Source of the DNA: Alphaproteobacteria bacterium
GTDB taxonomy: Bacteria > Pseudomonadota > Alphaproteobacteria > UBA8366
Direction of reading: 5' to 3'
NCBI GenBank assembly: GCA_028281325.1
Contig: JANQKC010000010.1
Coordinates: 124,001 to 188,000, forward strand
Length of the DNA stretch: 64,000 nucleotides
Both the position numbers and the translations under genes were made by a program. The notes beneath the pieces were generated by a model. The model was not told where the DNA came from. It saw only the letters and a program-made list of their open reading frames with translations, and did no database searches. Positions 1 through 9,203 of the stretch are shown one piece after another; position 1 is the first letter of the stretch, and each line of letters starts with the position of its first letter.

Positions 1-1136
1 ACCCGGGTGGCGACCGCCCACTCCACATCGACGGCGTCGAACACGTCGATCTCGTCGTCGACCACCGTGACATGCTTCATGTCGGCGACCGACAGGGCGG
101 CCATCATCGCGTTCTTGCCGTCGCCGGTATGCGGTTTGATGGCGATCGTCGCATGCCAATGGCAGCAGCCGCCGGGCGTGATGTTGACCGCGGTGACCTG
201 CACGCCCGCTTCCTTGCAAGCGCGCCGGACGGCGGCTTCGTAGATCGGCCCGGACGGCCAGATATTCTCCCACGGCATATGCAGCGCGTAATAGACCGCG
301 TCCCGGCGCATCGACACCGCCTTGACCCGGACCAACGGGTTCCAATGCAGGCCGCCCATCAGGCGCGTGAACTCGCCGAACCGGCCTTCCGGGCGGGTCC
401 AGCCGGTCGGCAATATCTCCGCCTCCAGGACGATTTCCGCATTCGCCAGGCACGGCACATCGACGGTGCGGCAGGGCGTCATGTCGACCGCGCCGCCCAT
501 CATGCCGCCGGCGATGGCGACCTCGTTCGTCCCGATCGGCGCCTTGTAGGTGGCCGCGATGATCTCGCTCGGGTGCGCGCCGATGTTGATCGATATCGGC
601 AACGGCTTGCCCACCTTGTAGGCCTTCTCGGCGAAGTTGCGCATGTTGTTGGGCGTGACGATATCGATCCCGGTTGTGTTGCGGTCCTTCACCAGGAAAC
701 GGTAGATGCCGGCGTTGAGGCCGTGTTCCACATCCTGCGCCAAGGTGATGCCGGCGGTGATCATGGGCCCGCCGTCGAGCACCGAGAAGAGCGGGATCGG
801 CAAGCGGAACAGGTCGACGTCGTCGCCTTCCTGGATCACCGCGCGCACCGGCCCGGCATTAACCGTGTTGGGATCGACCGGTCGATCGAGCCCCCGCCGC
901 ACGCGCGCCTCGATCTCGTCGAAGGGGCAGTCCATCGCGATCGACAGCCGCCGGCGGCTGTTCAGCACGCCGGACACCACCGGCATGTCGTAGCCGATGA
1001 CATTGGTGAACAGCAACGCGGTCTCGGCCTGGTCCACCAAGGCGGCGATATATCGGATATCGACGGGCTTGGATATCTCGACCAATTCGCCGGCAGCGCG
1101 CAGATCGTCAAGCAGTTGCCGAAAAGTAGCGGTCAT
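1..1136 (-). CDS. UbiD-family (de)carboxylase, C-terminus cut by window edge
   Basis: The reading frame opens at an ATG (complement of 1134-1136) and runs off the left edge without a stop, giving about 378 residues of a family usually 450-500 long. The translation starts MTATFRQLLDDLRAAGEL and shows typical UbiD stretches such as NVIGYDMPVVSG, a segment GGPMITAGITLAQD, and RPEGRFGEFT, an E/R-rich region like the one that contacts prenylated FMN. UbiD enzymes reversibly decarboxylate aromatic or alpha,beta-unsaturated acids using prFMN made by a UbiX partner; no UbiX is visible here. The substrate cannot be told: the family includes the ubiquinone enzyme and many catabolic members, and the neighbours are not quinone genes. 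It is divergent from the GNAT gene at 1341. Confidence 0.88.
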   Translation of the reverse strand, partial: MTATFRQLLDDLRAAGELVEISKPVDIRYIAALVDQAETALLFTNVIGYDMPVVSGVLNSRRRLSIAMDCPFDEIEARVRRGLDRPVDPNTVNAGPVRAVIQEGDDVDLFRLPIPLFSVLDGGPMITAGITLAQDVEHGLNAGIYRFLVKDRNTTGIDIVTPNNMRNFAEKAYKVGKPLPISINIGAHPSEIIAATYKAPIGTNEVAIAGGMMGGAVDMTPCRTVDVPCLANAEIVLEAEILPTGWTRPEGRFGEFTRLMGGLHWNPLVRVKAVSMRRDAVYYALHMPWENIWPSGPIYEAAVRRACKEAGVQVTAVNITPGGCCHWHATIAIKPHTGDGKNAMMAALSVADMKHVTVVDDEIDVFDAVDVEWAVATR

Positions 1137-1340
1137 GCCGAGTCTCTCCCCCCTTTTTAGGGAACTGATTGAAACAGATTGAATTTTCGGGCGTCACCAG
1201 CGGGCTGGCAAGGCCGAGGGAAAGGCTTTGCCAATCCGATACAAACGCTCATTCGACGGACGACTTGCTGCTATACTAACGTTAGACCCGCATATTTGTC
1301 AGATCGACCGTCGGATTGCGGGCCGAGGATGGGGACACGA

Positions 1341-1907
1341 ATGCAGATTGAACGCTACGCGCCGACTTGGCACAGGAAGGTTGTCGACCTCGCAAAGGAG
1401 GCATTCGGCGAGGGTTATTTCTCGAAGCCCGGCGAGATCGCCGGCGACCCGGACACCATCATGCTGGTCAGCACGGAAACGGACGACCAGCTTCTTGGCT
1501 TGGTCCAGGGCCGTCTACTGCCCGAAAACGCGCTTGCCGACTATCTCGAACACAAGGTGAGCGACGTGCCGAACGAAGTCGCGGCGGCGGACCGCGACGG
1601 GGCGCTCGGCGTGATCGAGATCGTGGCGGTGGCCAAGGCGCAGCGGGGCACCGGACTTGGCACGCGGTTGATCAGCGCCATGCATGACGCCTTGATCGGG
1701 CACGGCGCCGACAAGCTGATCGTCAGCTTCAAACACGGGCCCAGCGCGTCCCGCGTGGACGGTCTGATGAAAAAGCTAGGGTTCGAGCCCTGGACGCGCC
1801 TGCCGTCCTATTGGCAAGCGGAATGCGACGCGGGCGAGTTCAAATGCGTGGACCGGACGGACCACTGCACCTGCGAAGCGCTGCTGTACCGGAAATCGGT
1901 GTATTGA
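1341..1907 (+). CDS. GNAT-family N-acetyltransferase with Cys-rich C-terminus
   Basis: A protein of 188 residues. The GNAT core is seen in the acetyl-CoA loop region (VIEIVAVAKAQRGTGLGTRL, with the R/Q-x-x-G-x-G/A pattern as QRGTGLG) and the following helix. The end of the protein contains four cysteines in about 20 residues (CDAGEF, FKCVDRT, HCTCEALL), unusual for the family and possibly metal binding. The start is placed at 1341, preceded by GGGGA six bases upstream; an ATG at 1329 and a longer open frame back to 1179 are possible but lack a better ribosome site. Substrate unknown. It converges with the small Cys-rich gene at 1915, seven bases beyond its stop. Confidence 0.8.
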   Translation: MQIERYAPTWHRKVVDLAKEAFGEGYFSKPGEIAGDPDTIMLVSTETDDQLLGLVQGRLLPENALADYLEHKVSDVPNEVAAADRDGALGVIEIVAVAKAQRGTGLGTRLISAMHDALIGHGADKLIVSFKHGPSASRVDGLMKKLGFEPWTRLPSYWQAECDAGEFKCVDRTDHCTCEALLYRKSVY

Positions 1908-1914
1908 GCAGGGG

Positions 1915-2295
1915 TTAGGCCGGCATCGAGATGGCGGCGGGCGTTTTCCAAGGCCCCATCAGCGCGTGCGCCATGGCGCGGAATCCATGGTCCGCTTCCC
2001 GCATCATGCCGGGATAAAATTGCCTATTGAGCGGGCAATCGATCAGGTCGGCCGGGCGGATCGAGTGACCCAGCGACGTCTCGGTGCAATGCCAGCACAG
2101 CAGCAGGTCCGGGCGGTTACCCGTGGCTTTCATCCACAGATCGTCGCGGATCATGAACAACAGCGGGTCCACCGCGCCGCAGCACTGGCAGCGGAAATGG
2201 CCCAAGACCTCGCCCAGCGCGTCGTCGGGATTGCACATTCCGCAGCTTTTGTCGTCGCAGCGAAAATCGGACGTTTCGAACCTAATGGAAATCAT
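1915..2295 (-). CDS. Small Cys-rich, probably zinc-binding protein
   Basis: A protein of 126 residues of unrecognised family. Cysteines occur as a possible zinc-ribbon set: FRCDDKSCGMCNPDD near the N-terminus, FRCQCCG in the middle, then LLLCWHCTE, and a further DCPLN. The paired CxxC-like motifs suggest one or two structural zinc sites. The rest is hydrophilic with no membrane segment. It faces the GNAT at 1341-1907, which also ends in a Cys cluster; the two may be functionally related, but the sequence alone does not show it. The frame uses the usual GC-rich third positions, which supports it as a real gene. Confidence 0.65.
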   Translation of the reverse strand: MISIRFETSDFRCDDKSCGMCNPDDALGEVLGHFRCQCCGAVDPLLFMIRDDLWMKATGNRPDLLLCWHCTETSLGHSIRPADLIDCPLNRQFYPGMMREADHGFRAMAHALMGPWKTPAAISMPA

Positions 2296-2617
2296 GCCCC
2301 ACTCCCCAATAAGCTATGCGAATTCTAGCGCATATCGTCTAAGCCGTCTGTGACGGCAAACACACCGCATAGTGCGCGCAATATGGTTAACGAAACTTTG
2401 CCAAATACCTTTTTGCCAAGGAGCTGTCCGGAGGTTGATGCAAGAAGAATGCCCCGCCGCGCGGTACGGAGGTATGACGTCCACCCGCAGCGACGGGGCG
2501 TGCGACCGCACCATTCAAGGACCGGCCGGGCGCGCATGGCGAATTCGATGTCGTGGCATCGTGCCGTTAACGCTAAAATGACGCCGTTCGGATAGGTTTT
2601 ATTCCGAGATTTATGCG
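2296..2617. other. Intergenic region between divergent genes
   Basis: About 320 bases between the start of the Cys-rich gene (minus) and the 106-residue gene (plus). It must hold both promoters. It contains AT-richer patches around 2330-2420, but no convincing -35/-10 pair or operator palindrome could be picked by eye. Open frames within it have no coding signature. Confidence 0.5.
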
Positions 2618-2938
2618 ATGCGGAACGGACCGATGGAAGATGGGGTGACAGACCAAATGGCAAATCCGGCCCTGCGTCGCATTCGCGCGCATCTGCAGTG
2701 CCTGAAAGCGCCGATCGACCGGCAAATCCGCGAATACCCAACGCCAATCGCCGGCTGCGACGCGCAGTTCAACCACCTGTTGGAGGAACGCCGCCGGTTG
2801 GCGCAGGATCTGAACCGGTTGGACGCGATCGAACAGCAATCGGCGTCGGAACAGCGGCGGGCGGTGGACGCGTTCCTGGCCGGGCTGGACGACGCGAACC
2901 GGGAGTTACTGACGGAACAGAAAGACACGTCGGCATAA
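2618..2938 (+). CDS. Hypothetical helical protein (106 aa)
   Basis: The translated protein is mostly alpha-helical and charged, with a coiled-coil-like stretch in the second half (LLEERRRLAQDLNRLDAIEQ) and no membrane segment. The codons have strong G/C third-position bias, so the frame is probably real. The start is uncertain: ATG 2618 has only a weak upstream purine stretch, while internal ATGs at 2633 and 2657 are also possible, the latter with GGGGTGA upstream. No family recognised. It lies between divergent and convergent neighbours as a single-gene unit. Confidence 0.55.
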   Translation: MRNGPMEDGVTDQMANPALRRIRAHLQCLKAPIDRQIREYPTPIAGCDAQFNHLLEERRRLAQDLNRLDAIEQQSASEQRRAVDAFLAGLDDANRELLTEQKDTSA

Positions 2939-2966
2939 AGCCATTCGGCGCGCGGCTCCTGGCGCC

Positions 2967-3929
2967 TTACGCCACCTTTTCCAGCTTCTGCAGCGAGCGG
3001 AGATTTTTCGGCACCGGTTTGTCGCCGAAGCTCGACGCCCAATTGGTATAGGACACCTCGCCGACATAGATGTCGCCGCGCGAATCGACCGCCAGCCCGT
3101 GCGGCGCCATGAACTTGCCGACGTCCGGGCCTGGGCCGTCCTCGCCGCCGAGACGCGCCAGCAATCGTCCCTGGTTGTCGACGATGCTGAGGCGCGGCCC
3201 CAGGTTCGGCACGCGCCGATTCACTTTCAAGCCCGACCCCAACTCGCCGATGAAGCAATGCGGGCACTTGCCGCGCGGCATGTACAGCCCGCACGGCCGG
3301 TGCAGGTTGTTCCACTGCGTTTCGTAATTGCCGTCGGTATCGAACACCTGCACCCGGTGATTCTCGCGGTCGGCGACGTAGATCCAGCCGTCGTCGTCGG
3401 CGACGATGTTGTGCACGATGTTGAACTGGCCGGGCTCGGTGCCCGGTTCGCCCCATGACTTCACCAGTTTCCCGTCGGGTGAATACTTGTGCACGCAGGC
3501 ATTGCCGTAGCCGTCCGACACAAAGATGTGGTTGTCCGGCGACAGCGCGGTATGGGTGCAGCGGTGGAAGGGTTCGCCGCTCATAAAAGGCGCCGGCGTG
3601 CCCGGCACGCCGATTTCCAGCAGGATCTTGCCCTCGGTCGTGCATTTGTAGACCGCATGACCGCCATCGTCGGTGCAGTACACCATATCGTCGGGCCCGA
3701 CATGGACGCCATGCGCGCGGGTGAACACGTCCTCGCCCCAAGACCGCAGGAAGTTGCCGTCGCGGTCGAACACAATCATCGGGTGCTCACCGCGGTTGAA
3801 TACGTAGACCTGATCCTTGCTGTCGACGCCGACCGCGGCCACGTCCCGAAGGTTCCATCCCTCGGGCAGCTTGGCCCAATCTTCGACCACGCGATACCTG
3901 AAATCACCGCTTCCCAGAATGACCGACAT
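2967..3929 (-). CDS. NHL-repeat / peptidylamidoglycolate-lyase-like beta-propeller protein
   Basis: A protein of 320 residues built from repeats of about 45-50 residues of the NHL type: motifs such as VAAVGVDSKDQVYVFNR, GVHVGPDDMVYCTDDGG, TALSPDNHIFVSDGYGN, NIVADDDGWIYVADREN and GLAVDSRGDIYVGEVS recur in order, predicting a six-bladed propeller. The spacing and the YVADRENHRVQVF blade resemble the peptidyl-alpha-hydroxyglycine lyase domain, a frequent annotation for such bacterial proteins; no enzymatic role is proven. There is no signal peptide, so it is probably cytoplasmic. It is the last gene of a likely minus-strand run after aconitase and RidA (84-base gap), so an accessory catabolic role is possible. 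Confidence 0.8.
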   Translation of the reverse strand: MSVILGSGDFRYRVVEDWAKLPEGWNLRDVAAVGVDSKDQVYVFNRGEHPMIVFDRDGNFLRSWGEDVFTRAHGVHVGPDDMVYCTDDGGHAVYKCTTEGKILLEIGVPGTPAPFMSGEPFHRCTHTALSPDNHIFVSDGYGNACVHKYSPDGKLVKSWGEPGTEPGQFNIVHNIVADDDGWIYVADRENHRVQVFDTDGNYETQWNNLHRPCGLYMPRGKCPHCFIGELGSGLKVNRRVPNLGPRLSIVDNQGRLLARLGGEDGPGPDVGKFMAPHGLAVDSRGDIYVGEVSYTNWASSFGDKPVPKNLRSLQKLEKVA

Positions 3930-4013
3930 GGCCGCTTACCCCTTTGGATTTAGATAAAGAATGATGAGACGCCATTGTCGGCGAATCCGGCCATGGGCGC
4001 AAAACCTGAGGAC

Positions 4014-4400
4014 TCATTCATCCTTGGCGGCGATGATCTCGATCTCGATTTTCAGATTGGGCCGCGCCAGCGCCTTGACGATCAGCAGCGTCGCCGCCGG
4101 TTTATGGTCGCCCATGCGGCGGTCGCGGATCGCCTTGTAGGCGTCCTGGTATTCGGCTTCGGTAAGATAGGTGTTGAACCGGACGATGTTGCCAAACGTC
4201 ATGCCGGCCGCGGCCAGGATTTCCTCCAGCCGGTCGAAGACGACTTCGGTCTGCCCCTCGATATCCTCCGGCGTCGTGCCGTCCGGCATGGTACCGATCT
4301 GGCCATTCGAGATCAGCATTCGCGCCCCGGCGGGCACCTCGACCGCATGCGCGTAGTTCGAGCTGTGCGGGTACAGCGTTTCCAACATGTGAATCGTCAT
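4014..4400 (-). CDS. RidA family (YjgF/YER057c) reactive enamine/imine deaminase
   Basis: A protein of 128 residues, the normal length of the family. RidA trimers hydrolyse reactive 2-aminoacrylate-type enamines/imines. The family pattern is visible as FDRLEEILAAAGMTFGNIVR followed by the C-terminal strand with the conserved Arg (KALARPNLKIEIEIIAA), where the Arg binds the substrate carboxylate. The gene lies 45 bases after the aconitase and 84 before the NHL gene, all on the minus strand, suggesting co-transcription. The sequence cannot separate the archetypal RidA from Rid2-7 subgroups, some of which serve specific catabolic pathways. Confidence 0.88.
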   Translation of the reverse strand: MTIHMLETLYPHSSNYAHAVEVPAGARMLISNGQIGTMPDGTTPEDIEGQTEVVFDRLEEILAAAGMTFGNIVRFNTYLTEAEYQDAYKAIRDRRMGDHKPAATLLIVKALARPNLKIEIEIIAAKDE

Positions 4401-4445
4401 CTTAGGTCCATTTCCTTTACCGAGATCGAGTTGCGGCGCTCAACC

Positions 4446-6743
4446 CTACGCTGCCTCGTGCAGGAGGTTAAGGGCTGATCCCGCGCGAAACCACTCGATC
4501 TGCGATTGCGTGTAGGAATGGTTCAGCGTCAGCGTCTCGGACGCCCCATCCGTATGCCGGATATGACAGTCGACCGGTTTGCCCGGCGTCAATCCGGCGA
4601 GGTCGACGAGACTCACCCGGTCGTCGGCCCGGATTTTCTCGTAGTCCGCCGGATCGGCGAAGGTCAGGGCAAGCAAGCCCTGCTTCTTCAAGTTGGTCTC
4701 GTGGATGCGCGCGAAACTGCGGGCGATGACCGCCGCCCCGCCGAGCAGACGCGGCGACAACGCGGCGTGTTCCCGGCTGCTGCCTTCGCCGTAGTTGCTG
4801 TCGCCGACCACGACCCAGCGCAGACCCTCGGCCTTATAATGGCGCGCCGTCTTGGAAAACGCGCTGTCGGTATCGCCGGACAGGACATCGACTCCGGCGC
4901 CACGCGCATCGGTGTAGGCGTTGACCGCCCCCATGAACATATTGTCGCTGAACTTGTCGAGATGCCCGCGCAGGCGCAGCCACGGTCCGGCCGGGGAGAT
5001 ATGGTCGGTGGTGGTCTTGCCCTTGGCTTTCAGCAGGACCGGCATGTCGGTGAAATCCTTCCCATCCCAGGCGGGCCAGGGATGCAACGCTTCGAGCCGC
5101 TCGCTGTCGGGGGCGATGACGATGTCGATCGCGCTGCCGTCGGCGGGCGGGGCTTCGTAGGTGGACGTGCCGGAATCGAACCCGGCGGGCGGCACGTCCG
5201 GGGCTTGCCGCGGCGGCGTTAGCTTATAGGGATCGCCGTTCCTGTCCTGCAAACTATCGGTCAGCGGGTTGAAGGACAGCCGGCCGGCGAGGGCGAAGGC
5301 GGTCGCCAGTTCGGGACTGGTGATGAAATTCATCGTCGTCGGCTGCCCGTCATTCCGCTGCGGGAAGTTCCGGTTATAGGAGGTCACGATCGTGTTCGGC
5401 TCGCGCGACGCTTCCTTGGCGCGCCGCCATTGGCCGATGCAGGGGCCGCAAGCATTCGCGAGCACGACCCCGCCGATATCGGACAGGGTCTGCATCTGGC
5501 CGTCGCGGTCGATGGTGGCGCGAATCTGCTCCGATCCCGGGGTGACCAGGAAGGATGAGGCGGCAGCCGCGCCATGCGCCTTGGCCTGACCGGCCACGTC
5601 GGCGGCCCGGCTCATATCCTCGTAGGACGAGTTCGTGCAACTGCCGATCAACACCGTGCTGACGGCGTCCCTGAATCCGTTCTCCGGATCGGCGACTTCC
5701 GCGGCCAGCGCGGAGATCGGCCGCGCGCGGTCCGGCGAATGCGGGCCGACCACATGCGGCTCCAGCGCGGACAGATCCAGCTTCACGACATGATCGTAAT
5801 GCGCCCCCGGGTCGGCCTCGGCGTCGGCGTCGGGCTCCAACAGATGCTTGAACCGGTCGGCGATCGGCACGATGCCGCCGCGCCCGGTCGCGTCGAGATA
5901 GCGCGCCATGCGACCGTCATAGGGAAAGATCGACGTGGTCGCGCCGACCTCGGCGCCCATGTTGGCGATGGTGGCCTTGCCGGTGGCGCTGATCGTCCGC
6001 GCGCCGGGGCCGATATACTCGATGATGCTGTTGGTGCCGCCGGATACCGTCAACTGGCCCGCGACATAGAGGATGACATCCTTCGGCGCGGTCCAGCCGG
6101 TCATCTCGCCGGTCAGGTAGACCGCGATGCGCTTGGGATACAACAATTCCCACGGCAGCCCGGCGATCACCTCGGTCGCGTCCGCGCCGCCGACGCCGAC
6201 CGCGCAAGCCCCGAGCCCGCCGCCATTCGGCGTATGCGAGTCGGTGCCGATGATCATCGCGCCGGGCATGGCGTAATTCTCCAGCACCACCTGATGGATG
6301 ATGCCCGCGCCCGGCCCCCAGAACCCGGCGCCGTATTTCGCCGCCGCCGACCGCAGGAAATCGTAGACCTCGCCGTTCTCCGCCAGGGAGTCGCGCAGGT
6401 CCGATGCGCCATCGGTGCGCGCCTCGATCAGATGATCGCAGTGGATCGTGGTGGGAACAGCGACCCGGTCCCGCCGCGTCTGCATGAACTGCAGCATGCC
6501 GCTCTGCCCCAGCACGTCCTGGAACACCACGCGGTCCGGGCGCAGATCGAGGAAGGATTTGCCCGGCGTCAGGTTCTGCGTTCCCGGATCGTCCAGGTGA
6601 CCGAGCACGATCTTCTCGGACAAGGTGAGCGGCCTGTCCAGCGTCTTGCGAACGACGGAGAGCGTGCGCTCGATCCGTTCGTACAAGGCCTCGGCCCCTT
6701 CCGGCGTTACGTCGATGGTGAACTTGCTGTCGGTCGCGCTCAT
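4446..6743 (-). CDS. acn: Aconitate hydratase, mitochondrial-type
   Basis: A protein of 765 residues of the aconitase superfamily, closest in layout to mitochondrial/ACO2-type enzymes (about 780 aa) rather than the 890-aa AcnA form. Iron-sulfur ligands are visible in IGSCTNSSYED and in ACGPCIGQWRR, giving the three cysteines of a [4Fe-4S] cluster. The swivel domain carries TDHISPAGPWLRLRGHLDKF and DSNYGEGSSREHAA, the latter with the substrate-binding Ser-Arg. It would interconvert citrate and isocitrate in the cytoplasm, though related tricarboxylates cannot be excluded. A LysR regulator is divergent across 166 bases with an inverted repeat between them, and RidA plus NHL follow. This setting suggests a pathway-specific rather than purely housekeeping aconitase. 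Confidence 0.93.
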   Translation of the reverse strand: MSATDSKFTIDVTPEGAEALYERIERTLSVVRKTLDRPLTLSEKIVLGHLDDPGTQNLTPGKSFLDLRPDRVVFQDVLGQSGMLQFMQTRRDRVAVPTTIHCDHLIEARTDGASDLRDSLAENGEVYDFLRSAAAKYGAGFWGPGAGIIHQVVLENYAMPGAMIIGTDSHTPNGGGLGACAVGVGGADATEVIAGLPWELLYPKRIAVYLTGEMTGWTAPKDVILYVAGQLTVSGGTNSIIEYIGPGARTISATGKATIANMGAEVGATTSIFPYDGRMARYLDATGRGGIVPIADRFKHLLEPDADAEADPGAHYDHVVKLDLSALEPHVVGPHSPDRARPISALAAEVADPENGFRDAVSTVLIGSCTNSSYEDMSRAADVAGQAKAHGAAAASSFLVTPGSEQIRATIDRDGQMQTLSDIGGVVLANACGPCIGQWRRAKEASREPNTIVTSYNRNFPQRNDGQPTTMNFITSPELATAFALAGRLSFNPLTDSLQDRNGDPYKLTPPRQAPDVPPAGFDSGTSTYEAPPADGSAIDIVIAPDSERLEALHPWPAWDGKDFTDMPVLLKAKGKTTTDHISPAGPWLRLRGHLDKFSDNMFMGAVNAYTDARGAGVDVLSGDTDSAFSKTARHYKAEGLRWVVVGDSNYGEGSSREHAALSPRLLGGAAVIARSFARIHETNLKKQGLLALTFADPADYEKIRADDRVSLVDLAGLTPGKPVDCHIRHTDGASETLTLNHSYTQSQIEWFRAGSALNLLHEAA

Positions 6744-6869
6744 GGCTGCGGCTCCTCTGAATGGCCTATCCGGATCGCGGATTGATTTTGGATATGTACG
6801 TCGCGACCCGCTCGGCGGATATCGCCGACGACAGGGAAACCGTAGCGCCGAATGTACCTATGGTCTAAT

Positions 6870-6893
6870 ATATGATAACTGCTATTCTCATAT
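6870..6893. promoter_or_regulatory. Inverted repeat in acn-lysR divergent promoter
   Basis: ATATGA (6870-6875) is matched by its exact inverted copy TCATAT (6888-6893), separated by 12 bases. It lies 16 bases before the LysR start codon and in the aconitase upstream region, where a LysR-type protein would bind to regulate the divergent gene and itself. The assignment as operator is inference from position and symmetry. Confidence 0.5.
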
Positions 6894-6909
6894 CTTTTGC
6901 ATATGTAAA

Positions 6910-7845
6910 ATGGAACTCCGCCACCTCCGCTATTTCGTTGCCGTCGCCGAGGAAGAGCATGTCACCCGCGCCGCGGAACGGCTTGGCATCCAACAACCCC
7001 CACTAAGCCAGCAGCTTCGCGCCCTCGAGGACGAACTCGACGTTCAGCTCTTGCGGCGAAAACCGCGCGGCGTGGAACTGACCGACGCCGGCCGCGCCTT
7101 CGCGGCGGACGCCCGCGGTGTCCTCGACCAGGTCGAGCGCGCCGTCGCGCGGGCACAGCGGACCGCGCGCGGCCAGCAAGGGGCCGTCGTCCTGGGCTTC
7201 ACCAGTTCCGCGCCCTTCCATCCCTTCGTGCCGAAGGAGATCAGCGCGTTCCGCGAGGCCAATCCGCTGGTGTCGATCATGCTGGAGGAAGGCGGCACCG
7301 CCGATCTGGTCGAGGCGGTGCGCAGCGAACGGATGGATGCCGCCTTCATCCGCTCGCCGGTCGCCGAAACCGAGGGGTTGAGCATCCATCCGCTGTTCAA
7401 GGAACGGATGCTGGCGGCCTTGCCGCGCACCCACCCCCTGGCCACCGCGACGGACCAGCCGATCTCGCTGTCCGACCTTGGCGGCGAGCCGCTGGTCCTG
7501 TACCGCCGCCGCACCGGACCCGGCCTTTACGACGCGATCATCGCGGCCTGCCACCGGGCCGGCTTCAATCCCCATATCGGACAGGAAGCGCCGCGCATCG
7601 TCTCCACGCTCAACCTGGTCGCAGCGGGCCTCGGCATCACGCTCGTCCCGGCGTCGCTAAGCCAGTCGCAGATGGAAGGCGTGGCGTACCGGCCGGTCAA
7701 GCGGTCCGCCGGTCTGGCCGCCCCCCTCAACCTGGTGTGCCGGTCGGTCGAGCATTCGGCCGCCGCGCAACGCTTCACCTTGCAGGTGCGACGCGCCGCA
7801 AGGTCCTTGACCGCGGACGGGCGCTGGAAAAAGCCGCGTTCGTGA
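6910..7845 (+). CDS. LysR-family transcriptional regulator
   Basis: A protein of 311 residues. The N-terminal winged helix-turn-helix is clear (MELRHLRYFVAVAEEEHVT, then RAAERLGIQQPPLSQQ), followed by the linker helix and a periplasmic-binding-protein-like effector domain from about residue 90. The start is placed at ATG 6910 because LysR proteins begin a few residues before the first helix; the open frame extends far upstream into the acn promoter but that part is not protein-like. It is divergent from the aconitase gene and ends 10 bases before the convergent CoA-transferase stop. The likely target is the aconitase-RidA-NHL unit; the effector is unknown. Confidence 0.9.
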   Translation: MELRHLRYFVAVAEEEHVTRAAERLGIQQPPLSQQLRALEDELDVQLLRRKPRGVELTDAGRAFAADARGVLDQVERAVARAQRTARGQQGAVVLGFTSSAPFHPFVPKEISAFREANPLVSIMLEEGGTADLVEAVRSERMDAAFIRSPVAETEGLSIHPLFKERMLAALPRTHPLATATDQPISLSDLGGEPLVLYRRRTGPGLYDAIIAACHRAGFNPHIGQEAPRIVSTLNLVAAGLGITLVPASLSQSQMEGVAYRPVKRSAGLAAPLNLVCRSVEHSAAAQRFTLQVRRAARSLTADGRWKKPRS

Positions 7846-7854
7846 ACCGCGCTT

Positions 7855-9087
7855 TTAGATGATCGAGCGCGCCGCAAGATCGTCGAGCGCGGCGGCATTG
7901 AGGCCAAGCAATTCCGACAGGACCTCCCGCGTATGGGTGCCGCTGGGCGCGGCCGCCGCGTCATAGCCGGTTTCCGCAGCGCTGAATTTCAACGGGAATC
8001 CCGCCGCCTTGAGACCGGACAACGGGCCAAGCGCCGGGTGTTCCACCGTGTCGATCATGCCGCGCGCCCGTAGATGCGGCCATTCCAGCAGATCGTCGAT
8101 CGTGTGAACATTGCTCGCCACGACGCCCGCATCGGTCATCAGACAGACGGCATCGTCCGTCGCCCTTTCCCGGGTCCACGTGCCGAGCATTTCATCGACC
8201 TGGTCATTGTGGGCGACGCGCCAGCTCATGCTGCCCCAATCGTCATGCGCGGCCAGATCGTCTTGACCAACGACCGTGCAGATCGCCCGCCACATCGCGT
8301 CCGTGCCGCAACAGATCACCATCCAACCGTCCCGCGTGGGATAGGAATTGAACGGCGAGAAGCGCATCACGCGGTTGCCTTGCTGGTAATCCATGCCAAG
8401 CGCCGGGTAACAGTCCAGCGGCTCGTCGAACAGCAGCGAGAACAGCACATCGACCATCGAAACATCGACGAACTGGCCTTTCCCCGTGGCCTGCCGGTGA
8501 TAGAGCGCGCCCAGGATACCGGATAGAGCAAAGCCGGCCGCGACCGTGTCGGCGAGCGGTGATCCGGCTTTGGTCGGCGGGCCGCCGGGCTGGCCCGTGA
8601 TGCTCATCAGTCCCGACATCGCCTGCGTCGTCACGTCGTATCCGCGGCGGCCGCGATCGGGTCCGGTGCTGCCATAACCGGTTATCGAACAGTAGACGAG
8701 CCGGGGATTGACTGCCGAGAGGCGCGGCCAATCGATTCCAAGGCGTTCGGTCACGCCAACCGAGAAATTCTCCACCAGCACATCGGCCTTCCCGACCAGC
8801 TTCAACAGAAGCGCGTGCCCGTCCTCGGATTTGAGGTCGAGGGCGATCGATTTCTTGCCGCGCGAGCGCTTCAGGAAAGCGATGCCGAGATCGCTCTCGT
8901 CGCGCTTCTCGAACGACGGCCCGCCCGTTCCATAGAAAACCGGCGCGCCGGATAGCGTATCGCCTGTTCCGGGGTTATCGACGCGGATCACTTCCGCCCC
9001 CATCCCCGCAAGCAACAATGTGGTATGGGGCCCGGCCAGGAACTGCGACAGATCCAGGACACGGACGCCTTCGAGAATTCGGCTCAT
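7855..9087 (-). CDS. CaiB/BaiF family (class III) CoA-transferase
   Basis: A protein of 410 residues from the ATG at 9087 (MSRILEGVRVLDLSQFLAGP). Class III CoA-transferases move CoA between carboxylic acids through an enzyme-bound aspartyl intermediate. The conserved N-terminal LDLSQFLAGPHTTLLLAGMG, the GLMSITGQPGGPPTKAGSPL stretch and the catalytic-Asp region GKGQFVDVSMVD are present. The open frame extends 19 codons upstream to 9144, but those residues do not match the family start. The substrate pair is unknown. It faces the LysR gene tail to tail and lies apart from other CoA genes, so its pathway is not shown by context. Confidence 0.9.
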   Translation of the reverse strand: MSRILEGVRVLDLSQFLAGPHTTLLLAGMGAEVIRVDNPGTGDTLSGAPVFYGTGGPSFEKRDESDLGIAFLKRSRGKKSIALDLKSEDGHALLLKLVGKADVLVENFSVGVTERLGIDWPRLSAVNPRLVYCSITGYGSTGPDRGRRGYDVTTQAMSGLMSITGQPGGPPTKAGSPLADTVAAGFALSGILGALYHRQATGKGQFVDVSMVDVLFSLLFDEPLDCYPALGMDYQQGNRVMRFSPFNSYPTRDGWMVICCGTDAMWRAICTVVGQDDLAAHDDWGSMSWRVAHNDQVDEMLGTWTRERATDDAVCLMTDAGVVASNVHTIDDLLEWPHLRARGMIDTVEHPALGPLSGLKAAGFPLKFSAAETGYDAAAAPSGTHTREVLSELLGLNAAALDDLAARSII

Positions 9088-9203
9088 GGCGTTAGCTTCG
9101 CGTTGTGATACGGACAGGCCCAAGCCTCGGAAGGCGGCCGGCACGACACTCTAGCCGCAAACCACCAGCGGACAACAGCGCGCCGGCAGCGATGCCGGAC
9201 GCG

